From: Candidatus Uhrbacteria bacterium
GTDB lineage: Bacteria > Patescibacteriota > Patescibacteriia > 2-12-FULL-60-25
DNA length: 7,253 bases
Direction: 5' to 3'
Assembly (NCBI GenBank): GCA_023246325.1
Contig: JAHFIO010000043.1
Coordinates: 1-7,253 of the forward strand
The translations under genes were made by a program, and so were the position numbers. Below the pieces are notes generated by a model. That model had not been told where the DNA came from. It worked only from the letters and a program-made list of their open reading frames with translations, and ran no database searches. Each line of letters opens with the position of its first letter. Position 1 is the first letter of the stretch. Shown here one piece after another: positions 1 to 4,944 of the stretch.

Positions 1-2
1 CG

Positions 3-401
3 CAAGCAGAAATTAATTTGTGTAATAAGGGATCGGATCTTGGAACTGTCATGGATCGCATGGGAATTTATAATAAATTCGTTATGTATCCATTGACCGA
101 GCATTTGATTCAGCTCGAAATTTCAAATGGTAGACCCGTAGCGCCATATGTCGAAATTGATGACATTGTGAATGGCATGACCGTGCATAAATATCATGTC
201 GTGGTTATTTCCGGATATCGCAAAGGTCTCTATACTGTACTCGATTCAGCGCGACCGCGCGCAGTAACCATGGTATATGATGATTTGCTTCATGGTGTCA
301 CTGCTAAAAAATGGAAATGGTTGGGTACCTGGTACTATTTCTCATATCGAGTAGACGGTTGCAATCCCCGCTTTCGGCAGGATTGCGATTTTAAGAAGTG
401 A
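3..401 (+). CDS. Papain-like cysteine peptidase (C39-like/C70 type), C-terminal part; 5' end outside window
   Basis: The frame is open to the left edge, so this is the last 132 residues of a longer gene; the TTG at 18 is not a convincing start. It matches the C-terminal half of the peptidase encoded at 2380-3177: both share CNKG, MGIY, SNGRP, HVVVI(S/T)G, W-x-W-(L/V)-GTWY-x-FSYR and the ending DGCNP-x-FR-x-DC. In papain-like peptidases of the C39-like/AvrRpt2 type, the His of the HVVVI strand is catalytic (H65 counted from base 3), and the following Asp (D81, in VLDS) is the probable third residue. The nucleophile Cys would lie upstream, outside the window. The Cys-rich tail suggests disulfides and an exported protein, as in the paralogue. 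The stop codon overlaps the terminator stem. The substrate is unknown. The paralogy is certain; the peptidase assignment is inferred through the complete copy. Confidence 0.8.
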   Translation, partial: QAEINLCNKGSDLGTVMDRMGIYNKFVMYPLTEHLIQLEISNGRPVAPYVEIDDIVNGMTVHKYHVVVISGYRKGLYTVLDSARPRAVTMVYDDLLHGVTAKKWKWLGTWYYFSYRVDGCNPRFRQDCDFKK

Positions 402-431
402 GCCTATTCTCTTTGGCCACTTCTTTTTTTT
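393..431 (+). terminator. Rho-independent terminator of the first peptidase gene
   Basis: AAGAAGTG (393-400) pairs perfectly with CACTTCTT (418-425). GCC (402-404) can extend the stem with GGC (415-417), leaving a 10-nt loop. An unbroken T run follows at 424-431. The left arm contains the last codons and part of the stop codon of the peptidase gene. The right arm also holds the proposed -35 box of the kinase gene. Confidence 0.85.
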
Positions 432-441
432 ATGTTATTAT
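413..441 (+). promoter_or_regulatory. Candidate sigma70-type promoter of the kinase gene
   Basis: The -35 box is TTGGCC (413-418), the spacer is 17 nt, and the -10 box is TATTAT (436-441). Transcription would begin about 7 nt downstream, at or next to the ATG at 449, predicting a leaderless mRNA; this agrees with the lack of a Shine-Dalgarno there. The -35 box lies inside the hairpin of the preceding terminator. The -10 box is good and the -35 box only fair. Confidence 0.4.
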
Positions 442-448
442 AAAAAAT

Positions 449-2068
449 ATGGAAACGATAGAATCATCACGCGCGATTACACGTAGCGCATCTGTAGATA
501 CACCACCAGAAAAACAATCCCTATCCTCATTTAGAAAAATTCTCATATCAAAAATGCAAGACTGTCCAGAAAAATTACAAGCTTTATCACCCGAACAAAG
601 AAATAATATAGAAGAAATACGCAACGTATTTAAAGATATATTACAAGATCCAGATATACTGCGATCTTCAAAAATCGCTACACAAGAAGATGAAAACGGC
701 ACGCTGATAATTTTAGGAAAAGAGTATGGAAAAATACTAAGTGGTTTTAACACAAATATATTAATAGAATTGTTTTATAGTTTTGATGATCATGCGCCTG
801 ACATGGCAAAAGCTGCTATGGACTCGGCAAGATTTTCCCCTGAGCAAAAAGAGGAATTTGTTTTATTTGTTATTGAGCAAAATGGTGAATCGACTTTAGC
901 GCATTATGCTGAAATAGTAAAAAATATTTCTATACTAAAATTAGCTCAAGCACTTTTTAAAAAATCACCAGATGCGGTGACACGCCTACTCCCACAAATG
1001 ACTGACGAAGAAAAAAAATTAGTGAATGAAATGATTTTTCAACAAGGCGGAACAGAACTTGATGAAGACAACATTCCATATCTAAGCCAAGAGCCTGATA
1101 AAACGCCAGACCTCACGGCACGCGAACAAATCCGCGCGAATATTTTGCTTATCCAAACGCAAATGGCTGCATATGATATTGCACAAGCTGTGGCAAAAAA
1201 ATTTCCAAATCAAGAAGCAACACGAAAACAAAATGAAGAAATAGAAACAGAACTGCGAGGAGAGATTATACGAATAAGCGATATAATTGGAAATGCGCAG
1301 AATGCTCCATTGCGCATGCGTCTTTCAAGTAAACGTGAAGCCGCATTTAAACCCATAGGAAGAGAAAAGCCCGATTTACGCAAAGGCATACCTGCCGGTG
1401 AATATGCACAAAGAGAATGGCTAGCGTATCAAATTGATCAAGCATTACAATTAGGTATAATCCCGCTTACTATACTACGTGATGAAGGGTCACCAAATCC
1501 TGATACGAGCCAAGAAAAACCAACACATATACCACAATATGATTCGGAAGGAAAACCTCTTACTGGAATATTCGCGGGCGCTACTGAAACAGCCGTGGAC
1601 ATAGTACGTGGTCACGGCATTGGATCAGTTCAATTATGGGTGCCGGGTACAAATGCATCTGATCTTCCAAATTATACTATCGTATACAATGCAGATGATG
1701 CGGAACTTATTGCAATTTTTGATATACTCACACGAAATACAGATAGGCATGATGGAAATTTTAAAATAGATATAGTAGAAAATGGACAAATGTATGCTAT
1801 AGATAATGGCCTTATTTTTTCTACCTTGAAGTCTGATAAAATGCGTTGCTTCTTATTACAATTCGGCCAACTTCATGACAAACCAATTTCCGAAAAAAAT
1901 AAAGAACGATTAAAACAATTTTTGGCATCACCAGAAATACAAAAAGCTCTTAAAAAATGCTTCGAAATAAGTCTTGGTGATACAGCAGAACAATTCTGGA
2001 ATGAATTTATAGAAAGAATGCATATGCTCATACAGCCTGATATGAAATTACCTCTCACAGAATATTAA
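449..2068 (+). CDS. PI3/PI4-kinase-like (HipA-related fold) protein kinase or lipid kinase
   Basis: A 539-residue protein with no signal peptide or membrane segment. The N-terminal ~290 residues are mostly helical, charged and unrecognised. The rest resembles the catalytic domain of PI3/PI4 kinases: AAFKP with the ATP-binding Lys (K301), GEYAQREWLAY (E323 probably pairs with the Lys), GSVQLW (392-397), the catalytic loop NTDRHDGN (430-437; D432, N437) and the metal-binding AIDNG (D452). All residues needed for phosphotransfer appear present. Whether it phosphorylates lipid or protein cannot be told. The frame opens at a GTG at 398, but that codon lies inside the previous terminator, so ATG 449 was chosen; there is no visible Shine-Dalgarno. 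The next gene starts 5 nt after its stop, suggesting one transcript. The gene is visibly more A-rich than the flanking peptidase genes and contains no copy of the GCAGGAT word, consistent with later acquisition. Confidence 0.75.
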   Translation: METIESSRAITRSASVDTPPEKQSLSSFRKILISKMQDCPEKLQALSPEQRNNIEEIRNVFKDILQDPDILRSSKIATQEDENGTLIILGKEYGKILSGFNTNILIELFYSFDDHAPDMAKAAMDSARFSPEQKEEFVLFVIEQNGESTLAHYAEIVKNISILKLAQALFKKSPDAVTRLLPQMTDEEKKLVNEMIFQQGGTELDEDNIPYLSQEPDKTPDLTAREQIRANILLIQTQMAAYDIAQAVAKKFPNQEATRKQNEEIETELRGEIIRISDIIGNAQNAPLRMRLSSKREAAFKPIGREKPDLRKGIPAGEYAQREWLAYQIDQALQLGIIPLTILRDEGSPNPDTSQEKPTHIPQYDSEGKPLTGIFAGATETAVDIVRGHGIGSVQLWVPGTNASDLPNYTIVYNADDAELIAIFDILTRNTDRHDGNFKIDIVENGQMYAIDNGLIFSTLKSDKMRCFLLQFGQLHDKPISEKNKERLKQFLASPEIQKALKKCFEISLGDTAEQFWNEFIERMHMLIQPDMKLPLTEY

Positions 2069-2073
2069 ACTAT

Positions 2074-2337
2074 ATGAAATACGAAAATTTTACTGAAAAA
2101 CCAATTATGAAAAAAAGATGTGACATTATTTCATATGATGGAATACATGATATAGCAACCATAACCGTATCCTGCATACTAGAAAACGGAGAAGTGACGT
2201 TTATAGGCAATGAACATATGATTGAAACCTTAAAAAAAGGGATAGCGGGAGTATATCCAAAAGATGGAGAAAAATTTTTAATTGCTGTAAACAAGGAATA
2301 TCACGGTACCTATGTATTTGCCAGCGACATAACATAG
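2074..2337 (+). CDS. Small conserved-looking protein of unknown function, co-transcribed with the kinase
   Basis: 87 residues, starting 5 nt after the kinase stop and therefore probably in the same transcript and translationally linked. It is soluble, with no signal peptide. The C-terminal half (from about residue 50) reads GIAGVYPKDGEKFLIAV, then a Y-x-G-x-Y segment and a final SDI. From memory this tail resembles small hypothetical proteins in Patescibacteria genomes, but I cannot name a family. The tight coupling suggests a partner, inhibitor or substrate of the kinase, by analogy with two-gene kinase modules such as HipBA; that is inference only. It carries one GCAGGAT word (reverse orientation, 2169-2175), unlike the kinase gene. 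Confidence 0.65.
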   Translation: MKYENFTEKPIMKKRCDIISYDGIHDIATITVSCILENGEVTFIGNEHMIETLKKGIAGVYPKDGEKFLIAVNKEYHGTYVFASDIT

Positions 2338-2345
2338 CGTATACC
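2318..2345 (+). promoter_or_regulatory. Candidate promoter of the second peptidase gene
   Basis: TTGCCA (2318-2323) is one mismatch from the -35 consensus. A 16-nt spacer leads to TATACC (2340-2345). An alternative pairing is GCGACA (2324-2329), 17 nt, then TATACA (2347-2352). Both overlap the end of the preceding gene. No terminator is visible after 2337, so read-through from the kinase operon is also possible. Confidence 0.3.
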
Positions 2346-2369
2346 CTATACAAAGTCCCTTTACAGTAC

Positions 2370-2374
2370 GGAGG
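2370..2374 (+). promoter_or_regulatory. Strong ribosome binding site for a GTG start
   Basis: GGAGG lies 5 nt before GTG 2380. This is one of only two good Shine-Dalgarno sequences in the window, and it fixes the non-ATG start of the peptidase gene. Confidence 0.8.
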
Positions 2375-2379
2375 CCCAA

Positions 2380-3177
2380 GTGAAAATCAAAGTCGTTATT
2401 GGATATATCATGGCGGTCCTCGTGATCGCGCTTAGTTTTGATACATGTTATGCGAGCAATCAGCATCGCGAGCAAGTTGCGGACAAATTCATTCCGATTT
2501 TACCAACGGATGAAACCATTCGATATCCACTGACCGGATGCGCAACTGAATTTCCAATCAACCCTGTCAGTTCTTTACTGCCAGTTCCACATTTGGTACA
2601 GCGAGCACCCTATATTCCGCTTGGTCAAAGCAATCTATGTTGGGCAACCTGTATCGCAATGGTATCAAGCGATTTGGGAAATCCGCGCGAAGCATGCCAA
2701 ATTGCATCATATATTGCAGACACATCCATTGATTGTTGTGCGCTCACAAAAGATTCGCCACAACTCACAAAAGATGTGTGCAATAAAGGTGCATATGCAT
2801 TTCAAATTCATGACACCTTGCATCAAATGGGAATTTATTCAGAGCGACGTCGAGACATTCTATTGGAAACGGAAATTCAATCCGAACTTTCGAATGGTCG
2901 TCCGATTATGATGGAGGTGTATATCTCTCGCCGAATCCAGGGCCAACAAGTTATTGCTGGACATGTGGTCGTCATAACTGGCTTTGAACACAAGGAAGAC
3001 GTACACGTATACCATGTTCAAAATCCAAATCGCGAACCAACTGCATATTTCACCTATGCGCAACTTGTACATAATACTCGTGAAAGCTGGGACTGGGTTG
3101 GTACCTGGTACCATTTTTCCTATCGGCAGGATGGGTGTAATCCCCTCTTCCGAACAGATTGTGAATGCAAAAAATAA
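2380..3177 (+). CDS. Exported papain-like cysteine peptidase (C39-like/C70 type)
   Basis: 265 residues starting at GTG. A signal peptide is clear: basic start (MKIK), hydrophobic core at about 5-20, likely cleavage near residues 25-26 (CYA/S). The mature protein has a papain-like layout: an oxyanion Gln and nucleophile Cys in GQSNLCWAT (Q83, C87), the catalytic His in AGHVVVITGF (H195), and an Asn in QNPN (N215) where this group usually has Asp or Asn. C39-like and AvrRpt2 (C70) peptidases share this Q-x3-CWA and H-VVITG pattern. Eleven cysteines, including CNP and DCEC at the C-terminus, suggest disulfides outside the membrane. It is the intact paralogue of the gene ending at 401; the two share the whole C-terminal half. 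No ABC transporter domain is attached, so a bacteriocin-processing role is not indicated. The target is unknown; extracellular or cell-contact proteolysis is plausible. Confidence 0.8.
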   Translation: MKIKVVIGYIMAVLVIALSFDTCYASNQHREQVADKFIPILPTDETIRYPLTGCATEFPINPVSSLLPVPHLVQRAPYIPLGQSNLCWATCIAMVSSDLGNPREACQIASYIADTSIDCCALTKDSPQLTKDVCNKGAYAFQIHDTLHQMGIYSERRRDILLETEIQSELSNGRPIMMEVYISRRIQGQQVIAGHVVVITGFEHKEDVHVYHVQNPNREPTAYFTYAQLVHNTRESWDWVGTWYHFSYRQDGCNPLFRTDCECKK

Positions 3178-3182
3178 ATATC

Positions 3183-3214
3183 AAAAAACCCCGATTGTGT
3201 CGGGGTATTTTTTT
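3183..3214. terminator. Bidirectional terminator between the peptidase gene and tRNA-Gly
   Basis: ACCCCGA (3188-3194) pairs with TCGGGGT (3200-3206) around a 5-nt loop. On the + strand it is followed by a T run (3208-3214), which ends the peptidase transcript. On the - strand it is followed by six Ts (the A run 3183-3188), which ends the tRNA-Gly transcript. The + T run reaches the first base of the tRNA CCA end. Confidence 0.85.
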
Positions 3215-3288
3215 GGAGCGGGTAGAGGGAGTCGAACCCTCATCTCAACCTTGGAAGGGTCGCATAATAGCCGCTATACGATACCCGC
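3214..3288 (-). tRNA. tRNA-Gly (anticodon UCC)
   Basis: 75 nt on the minus strand including encoded CCA (3214-3216). The acceptor stem is GCGGGTA/TACCCGC. The anticodon loop CTTCCAA gives UCC, closed by the stem CGACC/GGTTG. The T arm is GAGGG-TTCGACT-CCCTC. The D arm has the weak pairing usual for bacterial tRNA-Gly(UCC). Confidence 0.95.
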
Positions 3289-3310
3289 TTATTTGTATCC
3301 TGCCGCAAAC

Positions 3311-3339
3311 ATCTTAAACAAAAAGTGATTTTTTTGCAA
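3311..3339 (-). promoter_or_regulatory. Candidate promoter of tRNA-Gly
   Basis: On the minus strand TTGCAA (3334-3339), a 17-nt spacer and TAAGAT (3311-3316) precede the tRNA. The predicted leader is about 16 nt and contains a GCAGGAT word in its long form CGGCAGGAT (3297-3305). Both boxes match the consensus at four of six positions. Confidence 0.45.
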
Positions 3340-3341
3340 AC

Positions 3342-3375
3342 AAAAAAAGCCCTCAATGAAATAATCATTGAGGGC
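3342..3375 (-). terminator. Rho-independent terminator of the dsRBD/nuclease-like gene
   Basis: A perfect 11-bp stem (3349-3359 with 3365-3375) closes a 5-nt loop. On the minus strand it is followed by seven Ts (the A run 3342-3348). The stop codon TGA (3367-3365) and the preceding codons form the upstream arm of the hairpin. Confidence 0.9.
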
Positions 3376-3973
3376 GAAGCGCCTTCCGCATTTGCGAAAT
3401 TTTTCTTTGACGCATAATGCGAATTGCGTGTAGAACGCCTTGAAGAACTATATCATCTGTATCGACGGGTCTTACTACAACCACTTCAATACCGAGATGA
3501 CCATATTTATTCATATACCCTTTTTTGGCTCTCTCATTACTTTTGACTTGTACGTAGAGATCGCCGATGTCCTTGGTATGAACAATAATATCTATATGTT
3601 CTCCATCCTGTTGCTTGGTAACTCGAGATGCCCCAACAATCCACTTCGGCAATATATTATTCGGCTCATTCAACATAGTATGAACACGCATTTCTGCGAC
3701 ATTGCCTTTATCCATTCCGCGCTGCCCTATGACGGAAAGAATCGCCTTCGTTTCGATATGAAAGGCACGCTCTGCAACCCGCTCCTTAGCCTGGCGCTTA
3801 TTGCGGCCAATATCCGAAGTGATAATGCGAACAAAATCACCAGCAACGAAAGACACCTGCATTTCCCAATGAGGATGCTCATGGGTAGGCTCGAAAACTG
3901 CAGTGTACAAGGTTTTTCCACCATATCGCTTGAATAAAGAGCTAAGAAGCTCTTTATGATTTTTGAGACGCAT
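3365..3973 (-). CDS. Predicted dsRNA-binding domain fused to a PD-(D/E)XK nuclease-like domain
   Basis: 202 residues. Residues ~5-73 look like a double-stranded RNA-binding domain: a first helix (HKELLSSLFKRYGGK), three strands (TAVFEP, HWEMQVSF, DFVRIITS), then a basic second helix NKRQAKERVAERA in which K59-R60-x-A62-K63 matches the KKxAK RNA-contact motif. Residues ~88-190 resemble a PD-(D/E)XK fold: GNVAEMRV helix (E94), then HIDIIV (D128) and VQVKS (Q142-x-K144), where Gln replaces the usual Glu of ExK. This predicts a small nuclease or nucleic-acid-binding protein acting on structured RNA. Activity is uncertain because of the Gln. The start was set at the ATG with a strong AAAGGAG site 6 nt upstream; an upstream in-frame ATG at 4000 lacks one. 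It is a single-gene unit with its own promoter and terminator, between two tRNA genes. I do not recognise a named family for the whole protein. Confidence 0.7.
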   Translation of the reverse strand: MRLKNHKELLSSLFKRYGGKTLYTAVFEPTHEHPHWEMQVSFVAGDFVRIITSDIGRNKRQAKERVAERAFHIETKAILSVIGQRGMDKGNVAEMRVHTMLNEPNNILPKWIVGASRVTKQQDGEHIDIIVHTKDIGDLYVQVKSNERAKKGYMNKYGHLGIEVVVVRPVDTDDIVLQGVLHAIRIMRQRKISQMRKALRPQ

Positions 3974-3979
3974 CTTCAA

Positions 3980-3986
3980 CTCCTTT
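3980..3986 (-). promoter_or_regulatory. Ribosome binding site deciding the start of the dsRBD/nuclease-like gene
   Basis: The minus strand reads AAAGGAG, then 6 nt, then ATG (3973-3971). This favours a 202-residue product over a form nine residues longer. Confidence 0.8.
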
Positions 3987-4020
3987 TTATAAATTGACAA
4001 ATTTCAAAAAAACTATTTTA

Positions 4021-4049
4021 ACCATAACAAAAAAAGGGAAGTTTGTCAA
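4021..4049 (-). promoter_or_regulatory. Promoter of the dsRBD/nuclease-like gene, overlapping the tRNA-Ile terminator
   Basis: The minus strand has a perfect -35 box TTGACA (4044-4049), a 17-nt spacer and TATGGT (4021-4026). The leader would be about 40 nt. The -35 box and its flanks (4042-4050) form a 9-bp inverted repeat, ATTGACAAA, with 3993-4001 in the predicted 5' untranslated region, so an operator or mRNA hairpin near the ribosome binding site is possible. The -35 box lies inside the tRNA-Ile terminator hairpin. Confidence 0.6.
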
Positions 4050-4062
4050 TATGACTCTTCCC
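4029..4062 (-). terminator. Rho-independent terminator of tRNA-Ile
   Basis: On the minus strand GGGAAG (4062-4057) pairs with CTTCCC (4041-4036), with an inner GTCA/TGAC pairing (4055-4052 with 4048-4045). Seven Ts follow (the A run 4029-4035). It starts 9 nt after the tRNA CCA end. Confidence 0.75.
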
Positions 4063-4070
4063 CATTTTTA

Positions 4071-4147
4071 TGGTGGGCGTGCCTGGATTCGAACCAGGGA
4101 CCTTTACATTATCAGTGTAACGCTCTAACCACCTGAGCTACACGCCC
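4071..4147 (-). tRNA. tRNA-Ile (anticodon GAU)
   Basis: 77 nt on the minus strand with encoded CCA (4071-4073). The acceptor is GGGCGTG/CACGCCC with discriminator A. The D arm contains AGCTCAGGTGGTTAGAGC. The anticodon loop CTGATAA gives GAU between TTACA and TGTAA. The T arm is CCTGG-TTCGAAT-CCAGG. All stems pair well. Confidence 0.97.
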
Positions 4148-4174
4148 GTACTTTTCTATATGAATTGTGGTGAT

Positions 4175-4203
4175 AGACTATCTTATTCAAGTCTATTTGG
4201 CAA
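4175..4203 (-). promoter_or_regulatory. Weak candidate promoter of tRNA-Ile
   Basis: In the 124-bp spacer between the divergent tRNA-Ile and tRNA-Phe genes, the minus strand has TTGCCA (4198-4203), 17 nt, then TAGTCT (4175-4180). The -35 box is good, the -10 box poor. The predicted leader is about 20 nt. Confidence 0.25.
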
Positions 4204-4224
4204 GATGGATTAATTGGATATAGT

Positions 4225-4253
4225 TTGACTAAATGACAAATGACGGCTATTAT
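4225..4253 (+). promoter_or_regulatory. Promoter of tRNA-Phe
   Basis: TTGACT (4225-4230), a 17-nt spacer and TATTAT (4248-4253) each match the sigma70 consensus at five of six positions. The predicted start near 4260 leaves a leader of about 12 nt before the tRNA. Confidence 0.7.
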
Positions 4254-4271
4254 TCGCGCACATTGCCATAT

Positions 4272-4346
4272 GCCGAGGTAGCTCAGTGGTAGAGCGAAGG
4301 ACTGAAAATCCTTGCGTCGCCAGTTCAATCCTGGCCCTCGGCACCA
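4272..4346 (+). tRNA. tRNA-Phe (anticodon GAA)
   Basis: 75 nt with encoded CCA (4344-4346). The acceptor is GCCGAGG/CCTCGGC with discriminator A. The D arm is AGCTCAGTGGTAGAGC. The anticodon loop CTGAAAA gives GAA between AAGGA and TCCTT. The T arm is CCAGT-TCAATCC-TGG type, with a TTCAA loop. It is divergent from tRNA-Ile. Confidence 0.97.
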
Positions 4347-4349
4347 GTG

Positions 4350-4378
4350 AAAAGGCAGGATCAAAATCCTGCTTTTTT
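4350..4378. terminator. Terminator built from an inverted pair of GCAGGAT words
   Basis: GCAGGAT (4355-4361) pairs with ATCCTGC (4366-4372) across a CAAA loop. A G-U pair and four A-T pairs extend the stem. Six Ts follow on the + strand (4373-4378), so it ends the tRNA-Phe transcript. In the other direction it follows the lipoprotein stop (4379-4377) and has four Ts, so it may also end the minus-strand operon. Both arms are copies of the word found 14 more times in the window. Confidence 0.85.
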
Positions 4379-4925
4379 ATTTGTCTTCTTTACGCGTTAT
4401 CGTAACTACCGTTGTTTTACTTTCTGCATCACGACTTCCCAAAAACGTAAACGTTAATGTAACTTTCTCTTTTGTAAATGATCGGTTTTCATATCCTCCT
4501 GCCGCAACTTTTGAAGACTCCTTCCATTTCAGTGCGCCTAATTGCTGACTATACCATAAGGCAACCGCATCTGAACTCGCATCTGCTTTTAAGTTTAAAG
4601 CAGCATCAACCCCGGTCGTAACCGCAAGAATAGTTGAACTTGGATATACCAACATTTCTTTTGGAAATGAATCTGGCAATATAATATTCTCGCCAACTAA
4701 ATAATTTTTTCCAGTTTGTTTATCTGTGATTGTGACGGTTCCTTCTTTAATAGATGCACCAATCCTGCCGCCTGTAATGGCGTCCACTGCATCATTTGCA
4801 ACCTGTTCAGCAGGATGCGACCGAAGAGCATCGCGAGCACCCCATACTACCGAACCAACCCAATCACAACCTGAACCCAATAAGGATAGTGAAATAAGGC
4901 TTAGAAGCAGGGTATATGTACGCAT
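4377..4925 (-). CDS. Predicted lipoprotein of unknown function
   Basis: 182 residues. The N-terminus is a signal peptide ending in LLGSGC, so Cys20 is the probable lipid-attached residue and the protein should sit on the outer face of the membrane. After a region with small residues and VWGARD comes a strand-rich segment (GTVTITDKQTGKNYLVGENI). Then follows ILPDSFPKEMLVYPSSTI (~81-98), which resembles the lP-x-dFPkdvPvYp motif I recall from many exported proteins of poorly studied bacteria, and a C-terminal domain (~100-180) with ALWYSQQLGALKWK and several strands, probably an alpha/beta fold. No catalytic residues stand out. It begins 19 nt after the flavoprotein gene and is probably the last gene of that run. 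There is no strong Shine-Dalgarno; AGGGG is about 15 nt upstream. Its stop codon lies in the terminator. Confidence 0.7.
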   Translation of the reverse strand: MRTYTLLLSLISLSLLGSGCDWVGSVVWGARDALRSHPAEQVANDAVDAITGGRIGASIKEGTVTITDKQTGKNYLVGENIILPDSFPKEMLVYPSSTILAVTTGVDAALNLKADASSDAVALWYSQQLGALKWKESSKVAAGGYENRSFTKEKVTLTFTFLGSRDAESKTTVVTITRKEDK

Positions 4926-4944
4926 ATACTTATAGTATACACCC

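Noticed and set aside
398..448. GTG start at 398 for the kinase gene, adding 17 residues
   Set aside because: It lies inside the preceding terminator hairpin, overlaps the peptidase stop, and encodes a hydrophobic stretch from the T run. ATG 449 is better.
2860..3114. Overlapping reading frames on both strands inside the second peptidase gene
   Set aside because: They are shadows of the peptidase frame, with no start signals or recognisable protein features.
4125..4364. 79-residue minus-strand reading frame
   Set aside because: It runs antisense through tRNA-Phe and overlaps tRNA-Ile; it has no coding features.
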